From: Botrytis cinerea B05.10
Taxonomy: Eukaryota; Ascomycota; Leotiomycetes; Helotiales; Sclerotiniaceae
NCBI RefSeq assembly: GCF_000143535.2
Contig: NC_037324.1
Span: 1,488,001 to 1,552,000, forward strand
Direction of reading: 5' to 3'
Length of the DNA: 64,000 bases
Below are positions 33,373 through 44,065 of the stretch, piece after piece (position 1 is the first letter of the stretch; each line of letters starts with the position of its first letter). Position numbers and translations under genes: made by a program. Below the pieces are notes generated by a model, which saw only the letters and a program-made list of their open reading frames with translations, made no database searches and had not been told where the DNA came from.

Positions 33373-35490
33373 CTAATTCTTCTTCGCATCCTTCAACCCC
33401 AACTCCCTATAGAATGCTTCCGTACTAGGTTTCCTTCCCAAAAATGCCTCCAAAGTAGTCATTTCATCCTGGCTTCCACCCTTCTCAAGCACCATATGTC
33501 TATATCTCCTTCCCTCCTTGGGGTCCATTGGATCTTTTTCGAAAACCGTGTGGAACATGTCTGCACTATAGACTTGACTAGATAAGTATCCATAATAACC
33601 TGCATCATATCCACCAATCAAATGACCAAAAGTAGCTTGACCATTTCCCCAATCACTCTTTGCTCCCAAAGCTTCTGGGCCTTTGAGACCACAGATTTCG
33701 GCTCTAAGTTCATTGTACAATTCGCTGATTTTAAATGCTTCAGCTTCTGCATGGTTCTTAGGAGTATGAACCGTCATGTCGAAAATACCAAAGTGAAGTT
33801 GACGGAGATTGAAAAGGGCGCCGTTGACATGTTTGGTGCTAATTTGTTTGGCGATTAGATCATCTGGAATAGATTCACCAGTGACATAATGTTTACTCAA
33901 TTTTTGCAATTGACTTGGAGTCCAACACCAATTTTCCAACATTTGACTTGGTGCTTCAACAAAGTCACGCACAGTGTTTGTACCATGGAAACGAGAGTAT
34001 CTGGTGCGACCAGCTAGATCATGGATACCATGACCCAATTCATGGAAGAGGGTAACAACCTCATCGTGCTTCAAGAGTGATGGCTTCTTATCGGTTGGTT
34101 TGGAGAAATTGCAAACGAGTGCAGTAGCAGGATATCTTCTTGTACCATTTGGATAGTAGAAGCCAGATTGGATACCGAAGTTCGCAGCATGACCGTATTT
34201 TCCTGGACGTGGATGCAAGTCCAAGTAAAGATAGCCAACAAATCCACTGCCTTCACCTTCATCATCCCAGACGCTGAAGAGTTTGGCATCTGGATGAGGT
34301 AAAACATCAGAACCCTTTCCAGTTGGGGAAACCTTAGCTAATTCCTCCTCGCTGCTAATATCGACAAAGACGAATCCAAATAATTCTTCAAAGATCTTAA
34401 GCATTCCTTCAATTGTAGATTGAAGAGGGAAGTATTCCGCAATCTTATTCTCGTCGATAGAAAACTCATTCTCCACCATCATTCGATCATAGAATCGATT
34501 GTCCCAAAGATAATAGTTATCATCAAATGTCGAACTCAATCCTCGAGCATCCAAATCTTGTTTCTTAATAGCTTTGAGATGTTCGACTTCCTTAGCTCCA
34601 CCTGGCGTAAGTTGAAGTTTCAAATCATGCAAAAACTCATTGACCGTAGCTGGAGTCTTCGCCATCTTATCCTCAATTCTAAAGCTTGCATGATCAGGGT
34701 ATCCCAATAATCGAGCAGCCTCATCTCTAAGAACAATTGCTTCCTTGAACAATTCCACATTCTCTTTACATTTGTTCTCATTCTGAACAAAGACTTGTTT
34801 TCTGGTTTCCGCATCCTTTGCGAACTTCAACGTAGGGAACAAATCAGGGTATTTGAACGACAACCTCAATTTTCCCTCATTTTCTCCCTCGCCCTTCTTC
34901 AATCCCGAGATAACATCCTCGGGAACTCCATCAAGTTCTTTCAATGTGAACCAAAGCCCTTCATCTTCCTCATTCAAATTCTTCTGGAATTTAGTCGCAA
35001 TCGCAGCCAACCTCTTGCTAATCTCCTTGAATCTGTCCCTCTTCTCACCCTTCTCAAGCCCCAATCCATTTCTGATATATCCTTTGTATTCCTTCTCCAA
35101 AAGTCTCTTCGATTCGGCATCTAAGTTTTCTTTCTTCTTGTACACCGCATCGACCAATTTGAAAACATCTTCTCTCATCGCCATCTCGATCTGGGCTTCA
35201 TCCATGATTTCCTCAGCTTTAGAACTAGCATCGCGGAGTTTCGAATCGCCCGAGACGGCTTGGTAGAAAGTCAGAACGCTGATCTGAAGCGAATCGAGAT
35301 CATCTTGGTTGGCGGTCGGCAAGATAACATTTGCGAATGTTGCATCTTCCGGTTTGACATTTGCAACGATATCATCGAGCATTTTTCGATAGTTGTCCAT
35401 TAAACTCTTTGCCTCGTCGACAATCTGGGATTCGGTGTGGGTAAAGAGAGGAGGGGCCTGAGGAGGCTTCTGGTATTGAGAAGGTGCCAT
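33373..35490 (-). CDS. PRD1: M3 zinc oligopeptidase (saccharolysin/thimet oligopeptidase)
   Basis: A single exon of 705 residues from ATG 35490, in good context (accATGg). The zinc site is HELGH at 483-487 with the third ligand Glu512 in RDFVEAPSQMLENW. The 29-residue spacing between first His and Glu equals that of mammalian thimet oligopeptidase. The long N-terminal helical part and the C-terminal block GGYDAGYYGYLSSQVYSADM, which shapes the narrow channel, are present. The family cleaves cytosolic peptides below about 20 residues; yeast Prd1 is found in the cytosol and the mitochondrial intermembrane space. Upstream of the ATG the frame stays open for about 75 codons with no ATG; the stretch nearest the gene has no Asp or Glu, so a non-AUG-initiated targeting form is possible but unproven. 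C-terminus KDAKKN. Confidence 0.95.
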   Translation of the reverse strand: MAPSQYQKPPQAPPLFTHTESQIVDEAKSLMDNYRKMLDDIVANVKPEDATFANVILPTANQDDLDSLQISVLTFYQAVSGDSKLRDASSKAEEIMDEAQIEMAMREDVFKLVDAVYKKKENLDAESKRLLEKEYKGYIRNGLGLEKGEKRDRFKEISKRLAAIATKFQKNLNEEDEGLWFTLKELDGVPEDVISGLKKGEGENEGKLRLSFKYPDLFPTLKFAKDAETRKQVFVQNENKCKENVELFKEAIVLRDEAARLLGYPDHASFRIEDKMAKTPATVNEFLHDLKLQLTPGGAKEVEHLKAIKKQDLDARGLSSTFDDNYYLWDNRFYDRMMVENEFSIDENKIAEYFPLQSTIEGMLKIFEELFGFVFVDISSEEELAKVSPTGKGSDVLPHPDAKLFSVWDDEGEGSGFVGYLYLDLHPRPGKYGHAANFGIQSGFYYPNGTRRYPATALVCNFSKPTDKKPSLLKHDEVVTLFHELGHGIHDLAGRTRYSRFHGTNTVRDFVEAPSQMLENWCWTPSQLQKLSKHYVTGESIPDDLIAKQISTKHVNGALFNLRQLHFGIFDMTVHTPKNHAEAEAFKISELYNELRAEICGLKGPEALGAKSDWGNGQATFGHLIGGYDAGYYGYLSSQVYSADMFHTVFEKDPMDPKEGRRYRHMVLEKGGSQDEMTTLEAFLGRKPSTEAFYRELGLKDAKKN

Positions 35491-36353
35491 GGTTGCGGTA
35501 GTGATGAGTCGTGTTGAGGTTGGATTGATGGTGGTTGCGAGAGGGGACCAGAGGGGTCTTATATTTGTAGGTCTTAGTTGACTAAACAAGGCTCCCAGTC
35601 TGGGTCCAATCCTTGAGGTAGCCAGAATGACAGATATGGAAAGAAAGATGAGCAGTAGTACGACGAGGGAACGGATGATACGTGTGATGGACGCCAGGAT
35701 GGATGAAGTTGGTTGGTTATCAAAATCCCTTGGTGGTTAATTCGGCGTTAGGAGCTGTCAAGAATGGAAGGTATGACAGATAGATATGTTGGTGGGGAAG
35801 AGAGCGTGGGTAGCTTGAGGTGGATATGATGATGCACGTATCGAGTCAGTGAGTGTGTGAGTGTGAGTATATGAGTATATGAGTATATGAGTGTATGTAT
35901 CTATTTGCAACTCTGAGCAGATCAAAAAGGTATCCAAGAGGAGCTTTTGACAGTTACGAGGGCCAAATGAATTCTTTATAATGTTGGACCTCAGAATTCC
36001 AGAACTCTAAACGTACGTACCAGCTCATCACAATTCAGTATGTTATGATAGCGGAAAGCAAGGGTGATTCATACCCGAAAATATGGGGAACGTACCCAGG
36101 TAGTTTTACATGGCAAGTTAATCAACGTCTGTCTTGTCTTTGCTGTCTCGAAATCAATTGGAATCTTTCCCCATTTCCATCTGTGGTATATCAAATGCCG
36201 TAATTTTACAATGTGAAGACTCTGCCTCCCACTCAATATAATCTCCCCAACCGCCCTCCTCCTCATCCCCATCCTCCTCACCCTCCTCATCCCCATCCTC
36301 CTCACCCTCATCATCCCCAACCGCCCTCCTCCTCACCCTCCCCCTCCCCCTCC
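35491..36353. other. Spacer, PRD1 promoter side
   Basis: Contains the open extension of the PRD1 frame (down to a TAA near 35740), TGAGTATA-type short repeats near 35850-35895 and a CCTCATCCCCATCCTCCTCA-like pyrimidine repeat at 36255-36360. ORFs on both strands at 36069-36659 reflect that repeat. Confidence 0.5.
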
Positions 36354-36910
36354 TCACTCCCAAACCCCCACTCCCATTCCCAAAACCTCAGCATCCCCTT
36401 CCACAACCCTCTTCCCACTCCTCATCACCTCCGTACTCATCAACGAGCCCCTCAACAAAAACAAGATTTTCCCATCGAAGCCCTCCTCCCCTGCAACCTC
36501 CTTCCCTTTCGCCTCCGCCCAAACCTCATACCCAACCGGCACCGCACACCGTCCACATTTCCACACTCCTCTCTTTTCAAACCCGTCTTCTTTCCGTATA
36601 ACCACATGTTGACTCGGTTGCGTGAGCGAAAGAAGAGTCGTGTACCCATGACTTGGTAATGGATATGAATCCCGCTCCTCGCCATCCTTCATTTCCTCTC
36701 CCCTCCCCTCACCATCCTCCACAGCTATCCCATCTCTCTCCCCCTCCCCCTCCCCCTCCCCAAACCTCGACACCACCCCTCAATCGGCAGCACAAAACTC
36801 CCATCTCCCACCCCCCTCCTCCTCGGAAGCCTCGAAACCGTATGCGTCGTCGCCAGCAGAAGATTCGTGCAGAAAGCGCAATGATACGTATTAATTTTCG
36901 GGGGAGACAT
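36354..36910 (-). CDS. STEEP1-like (CXorf56 family) zinc-binding protein
   Basis: It starts MSPPKINTYHCAFCTNLLLA at ATG 36910 and ends at 36354. Two CxxC pairs (YHCAFC and WKCGRC) flank the basic SRLPRRR block. The later segment GYTTLLSLTQPSQHVVIRKE, followed by DGFEKRGVWKCGRC, is typical of fungal members of the STEEP1/CXorf56 family. Human STEEP1 promotes STING exit from the ER, but fungi lack STING, so the fungal role is unknown; the human and plant proteins are also associated with splicing factors. The N- and C-terminal halves lie in different frames. They can be joined by a 41-nt G-rich intron (36725-36765, GTTTGG...GATAG; total 171 residues), or by one extra G in a GGGG tract near 36792, which would give a slightly longer acidic linker. 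Which is right cannot be settled here. Confidence 0.78.
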
Positions 36911-37993
36911 TGTGAGCTTGTGAGCTTGCGAACCTGCGAACCTGCGAACCCGCGAACCTACAATATCACAAACCAAACCCAAACCCAAACCAAACCCTAA
37001 GCCTTCCCTTCCCTTCCCTTCCTTGAATCCCCTCCCCTTAAATCCCCCTTCCCCCAAATTCTCCAAATCCAAACGCGCAAAAAAGAAGCACCACCAAACA
37101 AACCAACTCCGTTCTTATTAATCTCCGTTCTTAATCTTCGTTCTCAATCTCCGATTCTTCGAATCGACAAACAGACGATCAATTAACAACCAATGCGAAT
37201 CGTCAAGGAGATTGAGTGAGTGAGTCGCTGAGCAGTAGATTGATTGATTGATTGATTGATCGAGCAGTCAGTCGAGCAATGGCGTAAAAAGGTATCGTAT
37301 CAATCAATCTTCGACAATCAATCCTTATCATAACATAACATCACATCACATCACATCCAACCACTCTCGCGAAAGATCGAAAGATTCGAATAAATGATTC
37401 CTCGAGTGGGTGCAAAAGAAGTGCAAAAGAAGTGCAAGTAAAGTAATAATATAAGTGATTTGTGTTGTTAACTTGCACACGAGAAAGAAATAACCTACAA
37501 CTCACTATTTTTATTTACACCCACGGAAAGGCAGCCAGCCTCGAAGCTCAACACTTCTTCAGCCTTCTCTTGATATCACATCACATCAATCGCATCACAA
37601 CTGGTCCAGTTGATGAAGCCAAAATCAGTAACACATATTAATCTCTCTCCTATCATGAATAACACTCATGAATAACACTCATACATCTACAAACATCTAT
37701 GCACATCAATTTCAAGTAGAAAACAATTCATAATATCCATTTCTGCCTTTGCAGGCCTAAAAGTTCATTCAACGCCATAGCCATAGCCATTATCAATATC
37801 CTCCCACTCCACAGCTCCTATTTATGCCGTCGCGAAAAAGTGATTCCTACAACTGATATGATCTCTTCGTTCCTCTCCTTCCTTGTATATCTCTGATTCT
37901 TTTCCTCTCTGCCGACCCCATTGCATCTCCGCTCACTCCCCGGAATATTTTGCAACCTCTGCCATAACCTTCTGCCATAACGAAGCATAAAAT
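36911..37993. other. Spacer, STEEP1-like promoter side
   Basis: Starts with a short repeat of TGCGAACC units (36925-36960) in the leader of the STEEP1-like gene, followed by purine/pyrimidine-biased sequence, GATT and CATCA microrepeats, then the 3' flank of the myosin light-chain gene. No gene seen. Confidence 0.5.
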
Positions 37994-38691
37994 CTAGTTT
38001 GCGAGAATGGTTCGTACGAGATCTATCGTCCTTATATTAGCTTTCCGTAGTCCCACTACATCTGCCACTTCTCCAATATCTCTTCCCCTTCAACCCCCCC
38101 AAAACTTACCAGTGTAATTGATCTCCCCACTGCTAGTATCAACCGCCTTCAACAATTCATCCACCTCCTCGTCACTCATCTTCTCTCCCAAATTCGTCAA
38201 GATATATCTCAACTGTCCAACTCCAATAAATCCAGTCATGTCCTTATCGAACACCTGGAAACCACGACAATATTCCTCTGGCTCGCCCGGGTCGCGGAAT
38301 CCACCAGGTCGGTTGAGAATCTTAGAGAAAGTTTCGAAGTCGACTGTGAGAATGTGATATTAGTACATATCTTCCATTAGATGATATTGAGAAATCGCAT
38401 AGCATTCTGCGCTCCACGATAGTAATTCGCAGCACATCAACATCGCGGAAAGCATCCTCTAACCCTGCTCATCACAAGAAACACAATAAACTCACATTCA
38501 CCACCAACATTCTTCTCCAACTCTCTAATCTCATTCAAAGTAGGATTCTGGCCACAAGCTCTCAACAAATCTCCAAGCTGATCCAGTTGCACACGTTGAG
38601 TACCGCGTTTATCGAAGAGCTGAAATGCTTCTCTGTAGTTTGTGGAGGCCTGCGCATCGTATGGAGGATTAGCTGATGATATTTTAGACAT
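37994..38691 (-). CDS. MLC1: Myosin essential light chain (EF-hand, Mlc1/Cdc4-like)
   Basis: Three exons on the minus strand: 38691-38496, 38343-38110, 38022-37994; introns 152 and 87 bp; 152 residues. The joins give GGE|FDFETFSKILN and INYT|DLVRTILAN, the latter from a 29-nt last exon. Blocks REAFQLFDKRGT, LGDLLRACGQNPT, RGFQVFDKDMTGFIGVGQLR and EINYTDLVRTIL match fungal Mlc1/Cdc4, the calmodulin-like light chain that binds IQ motifs of myosin II, myosin V and IQGAP at the contractile ring. The N-terminal extension before NYREAF is about 19 residues. Loop residues in EF-hands 1 and 3 (DKRGTQR, DKDMTGF) look poorly suited to calcium, as is usual for essential light chains. Upstream sequence to ~39100 may be a long leader. 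Confidence 0.93.
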
Positions 38692-39863
38692 TTGCAAGAG
38701 TGATATTCCAAAGAGAGTAGGATAGGATAGAAAAGAGTTGCAGCGTAAAGGAATATGATGCGATGTGATGAATACAATCGTTACGATGTACAAGATGCAC
38801 AGGATTCCCTGCACGTATTCTATCCTCGCATGGTGAATCAACAACCCCAAACTGGCGCCTTCCTACCCGGCCATTATTGCTTTTGCAGCCGTACCGTGAG
38901 CGGGCAGTAACCAAGCAGAAGGAGAACCAGCAAATCGGAAGCAGCGCTCATTGGAACACCATTTCCAAGCAAGGAAAGGAATGGAATGGAATGCAGATGA
39001 CAGTATTGGATCGGGAGATGGAACAAGGGATAGACTCACCATTGTGATTGTGCTTTTGCGTGTTTTCTTTGAGAGGGGTATGAGAATGGAAGATGTATCC
39101 AAGGAGGATCTGTGAGTGTAGTAGTGTAGTGTGAAGGTAGGTAGGTCTGATTAGAAGAAGAGAGATTGTAGGTCTAGAAATCCAATGAGTGCTTTGGTCC
39201 GTGCCAATGATTATGTTTATTATTATGCCCGCCAGCCTCTCATCTATTTTATTCGCACGCTGTGTGTTGTTCCTTCAGCATAATTATCAGAAGTGGACCA
39301 AAGCTAAATTCTGGCAGGGCAACCAGGATCATCTGCCGCCCAATCTTTCAAAAATGGTAGAAAGGGGTCTCAGCGAGGGGTCTCCCGGTGAGGACAACCC
39401 TTTATTACATATCTTGCCTTGGCAATCCATCAAGAAATGACAAAATCCATCAATTTTATTCACAGCCACATGATACCTACTCTCACTCTGAACTATTCTT
39501 TGAGTAAGTATTCTTTCCAAGGGCCGGAGAGACTGATTAACAGGAGTACTTGATTATGAGTCCCATCGAAAACTCCCGAATAGTATATTATATCACTGTC
39601 GCTGTCATGACGTGAGATTTACGAGATCCTTGGGTACAAAAGCTACATTGCATCGTAGATTTCTCGAAAGAACAAGAATCTATACTCTGCTTCATTTGCC
39701 CAAGATATGAAAGTTTCACAGCGAGTAAAAGAGTTGATCTGATCTATTATGAAGCACTGCATCCAATATCTCATGTGATATATCACCTCATACAGAAGGA
39801 CCAACTCGCATTCCAACCAATTCCGAATTCTTTCAACCATCCCCCCATACATAAGCAAACCTC
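38692..39863. other. Spacer between MLC1 and methyltransferase genes
   Basis: Promoter side of MLC1 and 3' side of the methyltransferase gene. Short ORFs on both strands have no family resemblance. Nothing else seen. Confidence 0.45.
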
Positions 39864-40851
39864 CTATTTTTTTCTCGCCAACAAAATCACCGTTCCCCAC
39901 TCCGTCTCTACCTCCACATCCCTCCAATCCTCACCCTCCCTCGCTCTCAACTTCGGTTCCACCTCCAACATCTCCTCAAACATCTCATCAATCAAATCAC
40001 CACTCCCCTCCTCCCCCTCCTCCCTCCTCTTCCTCTCCTGATTCTCCCTCTGCCACCCATGAAACGCACTAAACGTCCTCCAATACCCCTCCAACTCTCC
40101 CAACTTCATTCTCTTCCCCATCACCACCCCACCCTCTGCAATCCCCTCTCCACTCCTCGTCCCCCTCAACCCAGGCTCATACCTCGCGAATTCCACATCC
40201 CCAAACCCATCCCCCGGCGGCCTCATCACCTCATCCCTATACAAATCCCTCAACCTCTCCCTCCCCGGCTGTTCCCAAAACCTCCCCATAAACCTCTCTC
40301 CCTCCCCATAACAATACCGATCCAGCACCTCCGTCGCCGCCGGAAAATCCACCAACAAATTATCCTTGTACCCCCAAAACGCCACCGTCCCGCCCACCCT
40401 CAACTTCCTCCTCACCAATCCCCACACCCGCGGAAAATCAAACCAATGCGCCGCCTGTCCCGCCACCACCATATCCAAACTCCCATCCTCGACAAAATCG
40501 AGATCTTCCGCCGACGCCTGTCTCCACTGTACATTCCCCGCGGTGTCACTCTCAGCTGCGATCTTTCGCGCCTGATTTATCATCACCGCGCTGGGATCCG
40601 TACCGTAGACTTTTTCGAAATGCGGAGCGAGCGCTCGGCTGACGACTCCATGACCACAACCTAGATCGAGCAGCGTAGAGCGAGGCCCGATATGATAGTT
40701 GATGGTTTTGGTGTAGAAACTTTGGGGATAGGAGGGACGGAATGCGGCGTACGATGCTGCGGAGAAGGTTTTGTGTCTGTAAGTTAAGGTTAGCAGGAAG
40801 GAATTTAGAAGATAGAGAAGAAAGAAGAGAAACCCACGCAAAAGTAGCCAT
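39864..40851 (-). CDS. Class I SAM-dependent methyltransferase (Crg1/trans-aconitate MT-like)
   Basis: Two exons: a 14-nt first exon 40851-40838 (MATFA) and 40776-39864; intron 61 bp; 308 residues. The join MATFA|HKTFSAASYAAFRPSYP is typical of fungal Crg1-like methyltransferases. SAM-binding motif I is LLDLGCGHG at about 40-48; an acidic motif II follows (VYGTDPSAVMI), then QWRQASAEDLDF and VAGQAAHWFDFPR. In yeast, Crg1 methylates small molecules such as cantharidin, and Tmt1 methylates trans-aconitate; the substrate here is unknown. A charged insert ERKRREEGEEGSGDLIDEMF lies near the C-terminus. The protein is expected to be cytosolic. The tiny first exon is easy to miss but required, since the longer ORF through the intron begins with an unrelated hydrophobic stretch. 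Confidence 0.88.
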
Positions 40852-41030
40852 TTTACTAACTCTGTAACCCGGTCCTGAAAAGATTAAAGTGCTTGGTAGA
40901 ATAGATATCCCGTCTGAGATGAATTAAACAATCTACCAATTTGTAGCAGAGCCCCCAATTCAATTGCGGTACCAATGGGCCAAATATTCTCAATGATCTT
41001 TGAATGATCAGGTGATTATATTACATCACT

Positions 41031-41104
41031 CCTCTTTCTCTTTCTCTTTCTCTTTCTCTTTCTCTTTCTCTTTCTCTTTCTCTTTCTCTTTCTCTTTCTC
41101 TTTC
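41031..41104. repeat. CTCTTT hexamer microsatellite (~12 copies)
   Basis: Almost perfect 6-bp tandem array about 180 bp upstream of the methyltransferase start. Confidence 0.95.
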
Positions 41105-42108
41105 CACCCAATATATATATATATATCCTCACCAGCTATCCCAGACCATAACATCACATCAATAAGCACTTACACCCATCCAATCCCACAATCCCAATTC
41201 CAACCCCCCCTCCGAAAACAACATGCGATTCCGCATCTCACTCTTGCGATATCGGATATCGGATTCGGGAGTTCTCTAACCTAGACAGACATGTATGTAT
41301 ATGGATGGCATGGTTACTGTATATGACAGAACGAGCAGTCTGGCAGTCAAGCAGTCAAGCAGTCAGCACCAATTATCCATCTACCTACCTACTCATCCAT
41401 CGCAACTCTCATCGCACCTCTCCAACCCAGAACCAAAAGATTCAAGCATCACATCACACCACAACATCCCACCACATCACAGCAAGCCTCCCAAACCCAC
41501 CAGATATCTCCCCCTTTCCCATCCTTTCCCATCCTTTCCCATCCCACCATGCAAACACAACTTCCCTTATTATCTAGACAAAACAAAACAAACCAAACCA
41601 AACCAAATCTACAATCAACCCAGACCTCAAATATATATATATATACACAATATTTAACTTTCTATTGAGATAGATATCTAACTATCTATCTAACTATCTA
41701 TCTCTCTCTCTCTCTCTCCCTCCCTAACACCTATTTCCATAACGAGAACTCACATACATACATACACACACATACACACACATACAAACCAAATATCAAT
41801 AAATCCATTCTACCCTATCTACCCTGACTATTCATCTCCCCTCGCCTTCCCTCTAAACATTAACAAAAGTTTTTCCAAGTTATACATTCTACAATGAGCA
41901 AATCCTCAGATATCAATATCAATATGAATATGAATATCTCTATGTCTAAATATGCATTAGTATAGTCATCAGATGAATGAATTGAGGTCTGTTAGTTAGG
42001 TATAACTAACTGTATTAGTTATACTATTAGAGGTATGATAATTACTAGGTATCAAGTACCAAATATCTCTCTTCCTCAAATCCATCTACTGCCAGTTTTG
42101 AATCTATA

Positions 42109-42109
42109 T

Positions 42110-42151
<42 letters not shown>
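42109..42151. repeat. Compound (CA)n-(TA)n microsatellite
   Basis: About ten CA units followed directly by about ten TA units, downstream of the MFS gene's stop. Confidence 0.93.
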
Positions 42152-42334
42152 TAAACTAATTCAAGGTATCTTTTGATAAAATTACACCGTTTCCCATTCC
42201 TATTTCCACTATATCCTCATCTCATCTCATCTCATCTCATTTCTTCTAACTTGCACACACCACCATACAAACTCCTCCCCATCTCCTCCAACCATCTTCC
42301 TCTAGAGTTTCTACACGCACCGCGCACCACCCTA

Positions 42335-44065
42335 TCAAAGTTTCACCACCCCCCTCTCCCTTAACCAAGCACCATATCTAAAAAACAATATCGGCACCGG
42401 AAAGAAAGCCAGCGCTATAAATCCCAATACACTATTACCCCAACCCAATCCCAAAGTCGAGTATAAAGGCTGGCCTGCTAAAGGCAAGAAAGCGCCACCG
42501 ATAGATTGGAAAACTTTCGTTGCTGCGATTGCCGATGCTGCATATGTAGGGAAACTATCGACTAGGTACATATTTATTGAAAGCTGTGTTTTGGGTTCTT
42601 AGTATGCATTTACTTATATCCTCATGAGAGATGAGAAAACAGGGGAGAAGGAGAGGGCAGCAAGAAACTTACAAAGGCAGGAATCATACCAATCCCAAAG
42701 AAACTCGTTCCAACAATCGGAACAATCCAATGGATTTTCTTTTCCGCCGTCCATCCATAAACAAAAAGCGCTATCGCAATGAGCGGACTCGTAAGCATCA
42801 GCGCAGGTAACCGATATTCCGGTTCTGCAATCCCGCCATTCTTTTCCGTTAACCGTTTGAAAATCGGATCGGATACCTTTCCAGATATGAACAGTCCAAT
42901 GGCAATACCACATCCGAGACCCAAGTATGCAAGCCCAGTAAGCGAAAGCGAAAAATGATATTGATTGGAAAAGGTGAATGGGAATGTCGTGATGAACAGA
43001 TACAAGTACCCGAAAAGAACGGCATAGTATACCGAGAGAAGAAAAACGATTGGGGAACGAAATAACGTCTTCAAAGGTCGAACTATAGCATTGGTGAAAT
43101 GTACCATTGGCGTATCCGTATGATGAAGCGCCGATACTTTCGCCGTATTTCCTGTTTCCTTGATAATTCGTTTCGTCTTTCTCTCTAGAATCACAACCGG
43201 ATAGGTTTCTTGCAAGAGAAAAAATCCTCCAATCAACGTCACACAGGCAATAATAGCTTCCAACCAAAAAGCCCAACGCCATCCAGCATTTGCCGCAAGT
43301 ACACCTCCTACGATTGGTCCGACAATTGGTCCCATCAAAGGTCCCATTCCCCAAAGAGCCATTGCCAGCCCGCGTTGGTCTCGATGGAACATATCGCCGA
43401 TACTCGCACCGCCGAGTGCAGTGGGTGTTCCTCCAGCACATCCTGCCAAGAATCGAAAGACAATAAGCATGTTGAGATCAGTTGACAACCCGCAGCCAAG
43501 TGTGAACATCAAGAACAAGAAATTAGCAGTCAGATAAACTGGTTTCCGGCCATACAATTCTGACATCGGCGCAGCAATGATGGGACCGGCGGCAAAACCA
43601 AGGACAAAGATTGAAACGACTAGAGTTTGTAAAATCATATCCGTAGACTGGAATTCTTCCATCACGAGAGGAACTCCAGGAGCAAACATGGTGGATGCAA
43701 GAGGACTGTAAAGCATTAGCAGATTGAAGTGAGATGAAACAGGACATCACTTACGTGGAGAAAGTCATAACAGAGATAACTCCCGTATTAGCCCATCGCT
43801 TAGTATTAGACCAATTCATAGGATTCAATGGATCAGTATCGCTCTCCCAAGAAACAATGTTGGATAGCTCTGGGCCTCTCAACTGCCGAGTAAGATTTTC
43901 ATCAGCTCGATCTGGAGCAAATATAGCAGTGCCCGTTTCAGCATCAGACGCGCCTTGATATGTAGTATCTATTGGGGAGAATGGTCGAGGAGGTGGAGCA
44001 ATTGTCGCAGGGACATCATCGCCACTGCCCAGATCGCCAGACTCGACTGGCACATTTTTCGACAT
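42335..44065 (-). CDS. MFS multidrug transporter (DHA1 family)
   Basis: Three exons on the minus strand: 44065-43755, 43705-42673, 42583-42335; introns 49 and 89 bp; 530 residues. The joins give MTFST|PLASTMFAPG and IPAF|LSINMYLVDSFP. The motif WESDTDPLNPMNWSNTKRW before the first membrane helix, the A-type motif GRKPVYLTANFLF and the helix-5 block MGPIVGPIVGG mark the 12-helix drug:H+ antiporter-1 family. The N-terminal ~85 residues are cytosolic and Pro/Asp-rich. Relatives include toxicant and fungicide efflux pumps; the substrate cannot be read. Start is the first true ATG (44065); the frame runs a few codons further without an ATG. A plasma-membrane site is expected. Confidence 0.92.

Larger units (their letters stand above)
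40852..42334. other. Low-complexity spacer
   Basis: About 1.5 kb of simple sequence between the methyltransferase and an MFS gene. It contains a CTCTTT array (41031-41104), TATC and TC runs (41665-41720), ACATAC/ACACAC units (41750-41785) and a CA-TA dinucleotide array (42109-42151). ORFs here are products of the repeats. Confidence 0.6.

Noticed and set aside
36213..36659. Pro/His-rich plus-strand ORF of 148 codons
   Set aside because: Antisense to the STEEP1-like gene and a CCTCATCC repeat; the zinc motifs on the other strand are decisive.
36960..37005. Telomere-like CCCAAA/CCCTAA repeats
   Set aside because: Only a few degenerate units (AAACCCAAACC, ACCCTAA) in a leader region, far from any chromosome end signature.
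40059..40664. 201-codon Pro/Arg-rich plus ORF
   Set aside because: Antisense to the methyltransferase, whose SAM motif is clear.
42614..43441. 275-codon minus ORF inside the DHA1 transporter
   Set aside because: Shifted-frame shadow of the transporter exon 2; no hydrophobic helices or motifs.
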